From Prorocentrum cordatum (Eukaryota; Sar; Dinophyceae; Prorocentrales; Prorocentraceae): a stretch of DNA of 64,000 nt. A model generated the notes under the pieces. It saw only the letters and a list, made by a program, of their open reading frames with translations, searched no databases and was not told where the DNA came from. The stretch is from positions 1 through 64,000 of the forward strand of contig CAUYUJ010007247.1 of the NCBI GenBank assembly GCA_963575745.1. The letters are read 5' to 3'. A program made the translations under genes and the position numbers. This document shows positions 52,235 to 63,122 of the stretch, in pieces (the stretch's first letter is position 1; the number at the start of each line of letters is the position of its first letter).

Positions 52235-53224
52235 TCAGAAGCTCTGCGAAACACACTCTCGAACTATTTGGCTCGCAGGTGCAAGTACCTGCCCGAGCTG
52301 CGCCATTAAGTTGGCCCCCTGCGAATCGTCGGCCGCGGGCCCGAGAGGGCCAACGCGGCGCTTCTGCACCACACTGGCGCTGCTATCAGCGCAAGGGCCG
52401 CCCGAGGCTGACACGCCCATGGCTGGCGCCAGGCTCCAGCGGCGCTTGGAGGGAGAGGCATTCGGCCTACTGCCACTACCTTTAGTGGGTGTCACTGGCG
52501 CGCGCGAGCCACCCACCTTTGCAGGCGCATGCTCGTCGGTGGATCCGCCTGCACCGTTGGAAGAAAGGGCTGATGACATCTGAAGGTCGCCACCTGCAGT
52601 GGGCGGCTTCGGAGGGCTATCTGAAATGATGGAGCACTCTGAAGATGGCTTGGCACCGTGAGGCGGCCGCCTCGAAGGTGCAAGTGGCGTGCCTGCCACC
52701 TCCTTTGTTGCAAACGCATCGGCGGACTCGGCGCAAACGCGAGACGGCACAGGCGAACCCGCCTCGGGCATCATGGGCGCAGCACCCAGACACCCTTCTT
52801 GAAACTGCTTCTCGGCAACAGACTGCGACGAAACGTGCGGAGCCCCACGGCTCTCTTCCTCAGGCGCACCCCCTGTCGCAAGGTCCTCTGCATCATAGTG
52901 CGCCTGGTCAGCTCTCCAGCCCGACTCGTACTCCAAATGCTCGTAATGATAAATTGGCTGAATATTGGCGGGGACAGAAGGCTGGATGGCTTCCACATCT
53001 TTGGCGCCCCGCTCCTCTTTGGCAAGCTCTTCAGGCAAGTGCGGAGGGTCTGAGCCTGCTGACGCGAGGTCTGTCGGTGCGGGCGGGTCGCGGTACTGCG
53101 GGCCCATGATCACCACTGAACACTTGATGTCAACGTTATCTATCCTACACTCGTAGCCCGTCGGTTTGTTGGCGTCAGTTATCACGAGGTTCAAAGTCCC
53201 GACAACAGAGCAATCAATGGCCAT
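52235..53224 (-). CDS. Hypothetical protein (329 aa)
   Basis: ATG 53224 to the stop at 52235. Not recognised. The first ~45 residues look globular (MAIDCSVVGTLNLVITDANK, then ECRIDNVDIKCSVVIMG). They resemble a beta-rich, Cys-containing fragment, perhaps the end of a larger exon. The rest is Pro/Ser/Ala/Gly-rich and probably disordered, with a basic Ser-rich patch (NASPSKRRWS) near 260. No introns or neighbours explain it. It could be part of a longer spliced gene whose upstream exon is not visible. Confidence 0.45.
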   Translation of the reverse strand: MAIDCSVVGTLNLVITDANKPTGYECRIDNVDIKCSVVIMGPQYRDPPAPTDLASAGSDPPHLPEELAKEERGAKDVEAIQPSVPANIQPIYHYEHLEYESGWRADQAHYDAEDLATGGAPEEESRGAPHVSSQSVAEKQFQEGCLGAAPMMPEAGSPVPSRVCAESADAFATKEVAGTPLAPSRRPPHGAKPSSECSIISDSPPKPPTAGGDLQMSSALSSNGAGGSTDEHAPAKVGGSRAPVTPTKGSGSRPNASPSKRRWSLAPAMGVSASGGPCADSSASVVQKRRVGPLGPAADDSQGANLMAQLGQVLAPASQIVRECVSQSF

Positions 53225-54020
53225 GCCGCAAACGCACGTGGCCGAGCGAAAACACTAAACAGAACCTGGTGGCCGCCACAATCACAAGACCCGAACGGCT
53301 GCGGCCTGATTGCGGTGACGTGCTGGGCAACAATGTGGAGGTGGTGTAGTGATGTTCGTGCTTAATGGCGGTGGGGATACTACGTGCGTGCTGTAGATAA
53401 CGCATGCGGAGGCAACGGTTAATGCTAGATATTTGATAACGGTGGCCATGTTGACTACGACTGTGATGAACGAGGCATGAAGACGAGGGGCGCTTGCCCA
53501 AGTGGCGGCGCGCGCTGCGCCACCGCCACCGGTTTGGTGTACTCTAACCCACGCGCGTTCACGCGCAACGCGCTGACGCGCGAACCCCGAACACGGGGCA
53601 CCACGGTCGCAACACTGCGCCCGTGCGGTAAACGCACACACACACACAGCTGTGACAATGCACGGGTGCCTTTGCCACGCGGCAGGGCCCTGACGCTGGC
53701 GCGCACCATGGCCCCCCCCCACACACACACACACACACACACACGCACCCGCCCCACTCACGCCCCACCCCACCACGCCCACCCCACCGCACACGCACGC
53801 ACCACCACCACCCCACCACGACCACTACCCCCACCCGCACACCCCCAAACCCACTCTGCCGAACCCCGCTTGCCCCACCGCAACCCCCCACCCCGCCACG
53901 CAAACGCGCGCGCCTTGCACCAGCGCGCCGACTGCGCCAAACCACAATGCTCGACGCAGAGCCCCAGCGGGGGAGAGGTACCCCAACGTTGGCCCCGCGC
54001 GCGGCTGGATTCGACCAAAG
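53225..54020. other. CA-rich and GC-rich intergenic stretch
   Basis: CACACA runs occur at ~53635-53648 and ~53720-53745, followed by CCACC-rich sequence to ~53900. Long frames here read low-complexity His/Pro/Thr and are not supported. Confidence 0.6.
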
Positions 54021-55760
54021 CGTTTGCCCCAAAGGCTTCGGCAATTCGAGGCGAGCCCCGCCAGCCATGGCCCCTCTGGGGCTGGCGTCGTCAAGGGTGT
54101 TGGGTGTTGGGTGCCGCCTCTATTCAGGGCGTGGCCCTCACACAGTGGACACGTTCGGCGATGGTTTCGCGCATGGCGTTGGCCGCTGAGCAGCGCCAGC
54201 TCATGGCAAGGGCACCCAGCCCTGGCCCTGCGAAGGATGGCGCCCCTTCAGGCCGTTGGCTGCTGGGTCCGAGCAAAGTCAGGCGAAGCCCCCCCGCCGC
54301 TGCCGCGCTCGGGCTAGGTTTCGCTGAAGGCATGGGCCCTAGTGCGAGCCCACTTCGGCGCGGGGTGTTTCAGCAACAGCATCGCCGAGGCCAGCGACGC
54401 GCGATGCGACGGCTCAGATACCAGACGCGTCATGGCGGAGCCGCTGGATCATGGCACAACTCGGCGCTGGACCCGCTGAAGACGCGAGCGGGCATGGGCC
54501 TCCACAGTTCGGGCGTGGACCCCTCCAGTCCGAGTGCCGCTCGGGATGGGGTTCGTTCGTGGCCTTGGCCTTGGGGCCGCCAATCTGGCGCGAAGCCAGC
54601 AACGCGTTGCAAATTGCAGTGTCGGACCCGTCCAAAGCGCTGGCCCGTGGTCACGCCAATTAGCATGCGAGATCAGAAAGCCTTGGCCCCTGCGGCGTCG
54701 GTTCTGTCAAGGCCGTGGGCCACTTGACCGCGCCAGTCCTGGGCGGGGCATTCCAGCTTAGGCGCAGCTCGAGGCGGGCCCAGCTCAACGCGCTGCCCTC
54801 GTGATCCACCCCCCCACCCCCAGCGCGGCGCGATGTGCTGCAGCCTTGGCCATGCGGGCATTGCATCGGCCAGGGCGCTGGCTACTGGCGCCGCACCCAT
54901 CCAGGCGAAGCCCTTCGCCTGTGGCACTGCATGGCCGCGTTCAAGGCGCAGGCCGATGCGCCTGCCTTGTACCTGGCGTGGCCACTCTGCCTGGACCCTG
55001 CGGCCGCAGGCGTCCTCCAGGGCGCGTGCTGAGCTCGCCCGAAGCCATGGCGGCGCCATCGAGCCCTGGCCCCGCTCGGGCTTGGCGCCGCTCACAGCGC
55101 TGGCCAGTGGGCGCCACCGACGCGTGGCGGGACGCCCCAAGCGCAGCACTGTTGTGCATCGCCTCGTCGGCTGCAATGGCCACTGGCGCTGCCGAAATGC
55201 AATGTGCACTTTCCAGCTGGGGCCCTGCTCGGGAGAAGCAGCATCCAACCCATCGGCGGCAAAAGACAGCTTCAATTCAGCCCGAAGGCACGCAGCCCTG
55301 GCCCCGCTGCGACTGGCACCGTTAGCGGCTCTGGCCCACGGGCCAGCCCCAAGGCAAAGCGATGGGCAAGGCCCTGGCACTGCACGGGATTGGTTACGTT
55401 CGAAGCAATGACCCTTGGGCGCGCAAAGCGCGGCGCGGCGCCACCCCTGCTGAGGCCTCGCTGAGATTGCGTCGCCCAGGGCGTTGGCTTCTGGGTCCAA
55501 CCCAACCCAGGCCGACACCCTCATGCGCTGGCCCCGCTGAAGTACGGGTCCACGCGCGGCGACGCCCACGCTGCCCCACCTGGGGCCGCCTTTCAGCAGC
55601 GGAGCCCGCCGCGTCGCGCGCGGATGCGGGTTCGGATCCGAGCGGCTGGGCTTTGATCGCGCGCGGCCAGCGAGGAGCTGCTCGGGCGCGGGCGCGCCAT
55701 TGGGTAACGCCTGGGCAAAGGCGCGCCCAGCCGTGACCGAGCCTGGGCAGCAACGCCATC
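54020..55760. repeat. Degenerate GC-rich repeat (ggcgctggcc... type)
   Basis: Recurring gggc(g)ttggcttctgggt, ccctggccccgctcgggct and gcgctggccagtgggcgcc fragments at roughly 85-95-bp intervals suggest an old diverged satellite. The 426-codon reverse-strand frame over it has a composition typical of repeat translation, so I do not call a gene. Confidence 0.45.
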
Positions 55761-56829
55761 CAGGAACAGCCGCGGGCGACGCAGATGGCGCGCGCGCGAG
55801 CGCGCCGCGAGCGTTGACAACGCATCCTGCTCGAGAGAAGAAGCGCGCGCACGCGTCAGCGCCAGCCGCGGCGTCGGCCGCGACGACGCAGCAAAGTTCG
55901 CGACCGAGAGCGGTTCCGAATTTTCGCGCCCACCCCGCGCCCGCTATGGCCACCGATGGCTATCGCGCGGGCCGAGCCCGCAAGTCGGACTGCGCCATGC
56001 GCAGAAAATGCAGCTGGGCATATTTTCCGTGCCCCGACAGTGCACGGGGGGGGTAGGTTGACAAAATTCAAGACCTCCGCCCCAATCTTCTAATGGGCAA
56101 CCGACTTCGAGATGCTCCGCCAGACCACCGCGCCACCACCACTTGTCGAGCGCAACGCTTCTCTCGCCGCCACCACTGCTACGACAGGTTCGCCCGATCG
56201 CGCAGCGCCCCGACTACCCCCCCCCCTCACCAGAGAATAACCAACCGCTGGAGCCCATGACGCCACCCCGCGCCCCAAGGCAGCCGCTCGCCAGCGCCCG
56301 CCGACGTGCGCTTGGCGCGCCGACGGGCCCCGCCCCCCACGCGCACGCAGACGCATACCAGCACCCACTGCCCCACCCGCCCACCCCGTGCGCTCGCCAC
56401 CACCACCGCCGTTCAACCACCACCACAGCGCCCAGCGGCACGGACGCAAACGCCCGCGCCCGCACCTCGCCCCCCCCCCGACCTCCGCTTCTCAGAGTCG
56501 CACGCGCAGCGCCTTGCCCCCCCCCACCCCCCCCTCCCTCCGCCCCAGACCCCCCCCCCCCCCCCCCCCCCCCGCCGCCACCCCACCCCCGACCCCCCCC
56601 CCCCCCCCCCCCCCACCCCCTTCGGCAACCGCCACGACCCGCCCACCACCCAGCCACCACGATGGCCCTACGCTCGCAGGGGAGGAGGAGCGCCTCGCGG
56701 TGGCGCTGGGGAAAGAGAGGGAGCGGCGCCCTGGTGAGGGTGCAGGGTGAAGGCCATGGGGGAGGAGGGGGGGTCTCGCGGCGCACAGCCGATGGGCCGC
56801 CAGGGGGAGGGTGGCGCAGCGACTAGCGG
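55760..56829. repeat. GC-rich interval with long poly-C tracts
   Basis: C-runs dominate 56515-56635, including two runs of well over ten C. The remainder is C/A-rich (CACC) sequence. No gene. Confidence 0.7.
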
Positions 56830-57240
56830 GCCTGATGACTGTTGATGGGGTTCTGATGGGGGTTTGATGGCCGTGCTCGCCTGTGAGCTTTTCGGTGATG
56901 ACTTTTGATGACTTTTGATGGGGGTCTGATGGCCGCGTCCGCCTGGGAGCTTTTCGGTGATGACTTTTGATGACTTCTGATGCCCCGTGATGCCCTGTGC
57001 GTCGGTGTGGTGATGACTTCTGATGACTTTTGATGACTTTTGATGATTTTTGATGGAGGAAAACGGTGATGACTTTTGATGGGGGTTTGATAGGGGGGTG
57101 ATGGGTTTTGATGAGGGTCTGATGGCCGTGCCCGCTTGGGAGCTTTTCGGTGATGACGGTTGATGACTTTTGATGGGGGTCTGATGGCCGCGTCGGCCTG
57201 GGCGCTTTTCGGGCATGACTTTTGATGGGGGTACGATGGC
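56830..57240. repeat. TGATGACTTTT 11-bp repeat within a ~60-bp tandem
   Basis: tgatgacttttgatgactttt strings alternate with gcctgggagcttttcggtga (near 56884, 56940 and 57134, variant at 57195) and ggggtctgatggccg. The frames are open but repetitive; non-coding. Confidence 0.8.
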
Positions 57241-58040
57241 GCGCGCGACGGGTGCGACGAGCTCGCGGTGCGGGTCCGATGGGCGCCGCCCCGCCCAGTG
57301 GCCCACGCGGCGCGGCGGCGCTCGGGCGGGCGCTGGCATTGCGCGGCGACGAGCAACTCGGATGAGCCGCCGCTGGACTCCGAGCGAGCGCCGCCTGCAC
57401 CCGAAGACGCGCTACACCAAACCAACAAACAACCCCCCACCCCCCGCGCCCGCCCCCGCCCCCCCCCCCCCCCCCCACCCACACACATCCCACACCCCAC
57501 CCCGCCGCACTCGCATCCCACCCAATCCAAGTCTGCAGTGTACACAGAGGCCAACGAGACGCCCGCACGGCGCCCCGCCCGCCTCGGCGGTGCCAAGACA
57601 CCGATAAGTCGCCAGATGGCGCAGTGGAAGCACAAGCGGCGCTGCCCCCGAGCAAGGGGCCATGCCGTTTCGCGCGCGGCACGATTGCACGAGGCGGCGA
57701 GCGCACGAACCCAGGCCCTCAAGCCGATGACGCTTCCACGCGCCCCACCACCCCCCATCGGCCGCCGCGCCAGCCACGTCGCGGCCTTCCCTTGCCGAGA
57801 CTGCCGCGCGAGCTGCTGTCGACAACGCGCGCCGCGAGCGGCGCGCCCCTTGCCAATCGACGCCAGACGGCAGGAACAGCCTTTCGTGAATGACGGCGTC
57901 GCCCGCACCGCCGTCGGAGACTGGCGAACCGCGCGCGCGCGCGTGTCGGCGACATCGGCCTCCACAGCTCCGCGCGATTGGCCTCGTCGGCGGCAGAGCG
58001 CGCAACTGTCGCGCGGCGCCCTCTACTGTGCCGCAGCTGG
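57241..58040. other. GC-rich stretch with C-run, no gene
   Basis: A C-run lies at ~57455-57475. Short overlapping frames occur on both strands without domains. Confidence 0.5.
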
Positions 58041-58640
58041 CGCACCAAATTTCCGAGCAGCAGCGCAGATCTGCCGCGTCCCGTCAGTTCTGCACAATCG
58101 TCTTGCACTTCTTCTTCTTCCCGTCGGTCTCGTGGCACTTCTCTGGGTTGTCCTTATTCATCGTGCTATTACTATGCTCAGTCTTTTCGCCGCGCGTGCG
58201 CGTGACAGACCTGCTGCTGCGACAGAACGCGCACCCCGCAGCCTTGCAGAACAGCAACGCAAATCTGCCACTTCCCGCAAGCGTGCTCAGCCGTGTGGTT
58301 CTTTTTCTGCCCGTCAGTCGTCTGCACCCTCTCTGGCGTGCTCGTAGTTGCAGTGTCCTTATTGGCTCCGTTTTCTTGTGGGTCGCCGTGTCCTTCTCCA
58401 GCTTGTGCACCCGTCCCGTAATTATGCTTATCTTGCGCCGCGCGCGAGTGGCAGATCTGACGCCAGCGAGGCGCGCGCGCAGCAAGCTTGCCGAGCAGCA
58501 TTGCAGATCTGCCACGTCCCGCCAACATGCTCCGCCGTCTGGCTCTTCTTCTTCCCGTCAGTCGCATGGCCCTGCTCTGGCTTGCTCTTCTTTGCCATGT
58601 CAACCACTGGCTTTGCCCGTTGAGTGCGACGCGCGGCCCG
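58041..58640. repeat. ~190-250-bp tandem repeat, three copies
   Basis: gagcagcagcgcagatctgcc (58054), a variant near 58241 and gagcagcattgcagatctgcc (58492) each precede ttcttcttcccgtcagtcg-like sequence (58108, 58302, 58545). Copies differ in length because of internal GC-rich inserts. Not coding as far as I can see. Confidence 0.7.
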
Positions 58641-61300
58641 CCCCCCTCCCCCGCGCGGCTTAGAGGACGCGGCCGAGCCATCGCATTGTGTTGTCGCGCG
58701 CGCCGACACGCCCGCCAGCGCCCGCCGCGGGCGCGCGCCCGCCTGCTCGCGCAGCGCAAGCTCGCACCAACCGCCACCGCCGCCACGCGCAAGACCACCG
58801 CGCACCCGTCCCGCGCCGCGCGCGCCACGCTTCTTCACTGCGCTACCCCCCCCCCACCCACGATCAACCCAACCCTGCCAGCACGCGCGCGCTCCACCCC
58901 ACCCGCGCCGCCCCCCCCACTCCCGCCCAGGCGCACATGGCGGGGCCAAACGCGACGTGCGGCGGCGCCCATGAAACGCAACGGGTTGCGAAGGCCCCGC
59001 GCAGATCCCACGCGACCATTGCGGAATGCGCGCAAAGCTACCTGCGCGCACGAGCGCGAACGCTCGCGGCGCCAATTGCCACGGGCAAACATGGCCAACG
59101 CGGCCGTGACATTCTGCGTGGGGCAAAGCTGACTGCGCAAGGGTCGGCCAAGGACGCTTGCGCCACTCGTCCTGGCATCGGCTGCCACAGGGGGCAGCGG
59201 GCGGCGCTAAGTAGGCCCATGCGTTGCCCATGGCGCCGATGTCCGACCGCACAACTGGCGCGATTGCAGTTTAATGTGGCAAGGGCGGCGCATGGACGGG
59301 GCGCGTGGCGAGGCAACGCAATCTAGCATGGGCAATACAAGGACAGCTCTGTAGCGAGCAGGAGGACGCGCGACAACAAAGGCATCGACGTGTCAGAGCA
59401 CGGCGTGGCTTTCATGAGGTCGCGGCCGCCGCGTGGATGGCGCGCGCGGCCTGCGCCGAATTCGCGCGCTGACTGCGGCGAGCGCGCCGCCGCCCCGATC
59501 GGCAACAAACGGTGGGCAACGGGTGTGGGAACAAGCCACGATTGGCCGAACCCGTAAGAGTTTGGGCAACTACGCGCCAGGATGGAGGCACGATGGCGCC
59601 CAAATGCGCCGGCGCGGCTGCAAACGCACGCGTCGGGTAAGCGCGCTGCGCTGGGGCGCCATTGAACTGCGCAGCCGCGCAATCCATATCTGGCTTGACC
59701 CTGCGCGCCGTAGATTGAACGACATAGCAGCGCGTTCCCTCGCACGGACACTGCCAATCGCGTTCCGCGTTCCTGTGCCAACCGCATGGCTTGGAAAAAA
59801 AAACGCGGGACCCGTTTGGCTACCCGCTGTTGCCCAATGCGGGGCGTCGGCACGCGGCAAGCGCAAACGACAAATTGACGGTGGCGCTCGGGAGCGGCGC
59901 GCTTGACCAACATGCGACACGCGCAACTACAGCGCAAGCCCGAATGCCGCGCGAAGCTCTCAAGCAGTGCTTGGGCGCGCAAACGAATCGAACGCAACAG
60001 GTTCGAACGTTTGCGCGCCTGTGCCTCTAAAAGGCGATGCGCCTGGCCGCAAGCAACGGACAGGGCACCAACTGCGATGAAAACGCCGCAGGGCGCGAGT
60101 TGGGCTTGGATGCCGTTGGGGGACACATTGCTTGAAAACGTGTCTGAAGCTGGGCACATTGGAAGGTAACCCCCGCGACGTCCTCGGCGAACCGCAGAGG
60201 TTGACGATAGAGGGTGCTTGGCCTCCCCGTTGGCGCCCGCACGCTGCGGCGCTGACATGGTCGAGCGATGCGCCGCTCTGCGCGGGCTCAACGCCCGCGC
60301 GCTCGTCGGCAACAACGAACAACACCGCCCTGCAGAAGACCCCGCGCGCAAAACTGCCAGTTGCCGTGTCGGCTGGCACCGATTGGGCAGCAGCCGCCTG
60401 GACTTTGACAGCGCGCGTCGCTCGGGCAGCTGGCGCGCGCGCCAGCAAGGGGGGCGATGAAGAGAGCGTTGCAACGACGACCATCAATGGGCGAACGCCT
60501 CATTTAAATGAAGCAACCTCTATCGAGCGCCATCGGCTCGCGACCGAGCGGCGTTCGCAATAGCTCCTGCGCGCGGTGTTGCGCGTCGGGCCCTGGCGGG
60601 CCCCAGTGGCCAGGGCGCCCTGGTGCACGCGCCAGAAGGGGCTAACAGTGCCCCATCGGATGCCCGCAGGCTCCGCTAGGATGAGCCATGGAGGAGGAGG
60701 GGGAGGAGGAAATGATGATGATGAGGGGGAGGGTGATGGGCATGCTGATGAGGAGGATGCTTAACGCCTCGCTGTTCTTAGCACCCTCCTGGGTTCGACA
60801 TGGCTATAGCCTTCTTCCTTCTTGTGAGCATACCCCTCCGCTTTCCCCCGTCACCCTCGCCATGCAAGCGGCCCGACGGGAAAGGCCGCGTCGGAGCGGG
60901 GACAAGGGCAGCTAAAACAAGATGGAGGGTGGGAAGCGCTTGGAGCGACCAGCGGCCGCGCGTGGGGAGAGGCAACGAAACGTGCAATGCACCTTCTGCC
61001 CTTTCCCCCGCGCCAGGCGCTAACCGCCCTCACCTCGTCGAAGCCGCCATGGGTGCGACCATGTCCCCGCCCGCCAACCCTCTAACAACAGTCAGCTTAG
61101 GACCATGCTGCAAGCCTGCTACATCGCGGTGGCCATGGCCGTTTTCATGGACGCGCAGGGCGAACACGCGCGGCCCGATTGTGATATGACAGAGCGTATC
61201 CTACCCACGTGCGGAAAACAACGAGTGGGTCTGAACGTGAGTGGGTTGAGCACGAGTGGGCCTGGGAGTGAGTGCGTGAGCGCGCGTTGCGTGAGCACCA
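58641..61300. other. GC-rich intergenic region, no recognised gene
   Basis: Contains CATTTAAATG (~60502), GAGGAG/GATGAT triplets (~60690-60755) and many overlapping, low-complexity Ala/Arg frames. I see no domain, intron pattern or repeat strong enough to annotate further. Confidence 0.45.
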
Positions 61301-61309
61301 TATGGGCAC

Positions 61310-61505
61310 CTTAAGGAGGCCCGACGACACTTCAATGAGGCCCCACGGCCTGCCTCGAGGCCAGCCCCCAAACAAACACCCAGACAGACCTTACGGCTGG
61401 CCCCATGCGGAAGCCACAAAGCACCCCAAGATGCCCCCAAGATATCATGCAGGCCCCAAGACACCACTGAGGAAGCCCCACGGCACCCTGATGAGGACCC
61501 GATTG
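61310..61505. repeat. Degenerate CCCCAAGA-type decamers
   Basis: ccaagatgcccccaagatatc-like 10-bp repeats, the same family as at 33.2 and 42.2 kb. Confidence 0.55.
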
Positions 61506-61537
61506 TACCATCAGGGGCCTCACGTTATTCCTTTTTC

Positions 61538-63122
61538 TCAAGGGTCGCGGATCGGCTCGCCATCCACGTCGCCGTCGTTCTCGCCCCTCTCCTTCTCGGC
61601 CAGGGCCCTGAACGACGGCTCCCCGCTGGCCAGCGCGTCCCGCCGCGCATCCCTGCGGTCGGCGTGGCCAGGCTTCCACGTGTGGACGTGGTCCCATCGT
61701 GCGATCCCCGTCTCCTCGGTCACGCCGAGCCACGCGCGCATCAGGCCGAGGCACCTGCCTTTCGCCCTGTTGCACTTCATCTCTCGGCATGTTCGGGCAA
61801 GGAAGCATCCAGAAGCCTCGCCCTGGTGTGATGGCACCAAACACTGCGCCACCATGGTGCTCGTCGTGCCGTAAAATCGAATGATGCCGCTGCGGTGGCG
61901 AACCGCAATCTCAGCGGGCACCTTGCCGAGATGCTTCGGGCCGCCCGCAACTCCTCCGCCCAGCGCTGCAGGTGGAGGTTCAAGCGGCGCCGCAGGCGGC
62001 GGCACTGGGGGCGGCGGCAACGGTGGTCCGAAGAAGACGTCCGCTATCGCCCCGTCGATGTCGGCCGCGACGCCGTCGTGCTCGCCTTCGCCGCCGTCGC
62101 CGCCAGCGGGATGGGGCATCACCGTCCTCGCCGCAGCCTCCGTCACTATCAGCGTCCTCGGGAACGCTGTCGCCCTCAGCGGACTCTGTGGTCTCGCCAT
62201 GGTCCTCGTCCGGATCGGACGAAGCCTCGGCGCCGCCGTCCTTGCCCTCGGCGGGGTCGTCGGAGTCCGAACTCGACGAGCTCGAAGAGCTCGGCGAGCT
62301 CGACGAGCTCGAACTGGAGCCAGACTGGCTGCTCGCATCGCCATCGGCAAGCGCCGCAGCCCTGCCCCCGTCCCTGCCGCGCCCGCCGCGCCCGCGGCCC
62401 TGGCGCCCAGCGCGGCCCCCTCCTGCAGCGCGCCGCTGTCGGCGAGCCTTGGGCCGAGGCGGGTCGACCTCGGGAGTCTGGCGGCTGATGTACAGCTTCC
62501 ATGGTTCCACGCTGGCGACCTGCCTGGACCGAGACACGAACCGCCAGAAGCTGATCGTCCTGATCTGCTCCGCCTCGAAGCTCTTGATCATCTCCCAAAG
62601 GGATCGCCAGAACATCTTCGGATCCTCGACCCGAATCGGTGACACCCCCAAGATGTCGCCGCAGTCCCTGGGCTGGTCCCTCTCCAGCTCGACCACCGTG
62701 GGCGAGAAAGGCTTCTGGAAATCGAAAGCGACATGAAAAAAAAAACGATGAACGATTCCATCATCATCAGCACCGCACTCAACGACATCCAACCCCGAGC
62801 CGCCCGCGGCATCTGCCTCGGCCTCTTGAATGGCCGTGGTGCTGGTGAAGCGGAGCACGCCGTCGCCACTGGCCAGCAGTGCCTTCATCGGAGAGCCCCC
62901 CCCTGGCTGCTTCATGCAATCACAGCTGCGCTGCCGCCGAAAAACCTCTGAGCCCCGTGAGGGCCCCTCCAGAAAACTCCCCAGGAAACCTCTGAACCCC
63001 ATAAGGGCCCCTACAAAACCAAGGGATCTGCATCTGTGAACTTGTTCCGAAGCCCAAAGACCCTGCACGGCAGCACAGCGCCCCTCCCCTTGCAGGCCCC
63101 CACGGTGGCCCTCGACACCCAC
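61538..63122 (-). pseudogene. Retroelement-type ORF with CxxxHx...C motif, frameshifted
   Basis: The upper frame (to ~62120) contains FDFQKPFSPTVVELERDQP, LGVSPIRVEDPKMFWRSLWE and EPWKLYISRQTPEVDPPRP. A long basic and Ser/Asp-rich low-complexity stretch follows. A one-base shift near 62115 moves into the lower frame. That frame continues through a Pro-rich linker to GIIRFYGTTSTMVAQC, HQGEASGCFLARTCRE and GRCLGLMRAWLG, stopping at 61538. The last block is a module I associate with dinoflagellate retroelement polyproteins (a small Cys/His domain ending in RPLGFLMAWL-type sequence). The start is uncertain. Confidence 0.5.

Noticed and set aside
54673-55953. 426-codon - strand frame
   Set aside because: It overlaps diverged GC-rich repeats, has Arg/Ala/Pro/Gly-dominated composition and no domain; other frames over the same bases are also open.
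56143-57706. Frames rich in Pro/His or Gly over poly-C and TGATGACTTTT repeats
   Set aside because: Low-complexity translation of simple repeats.
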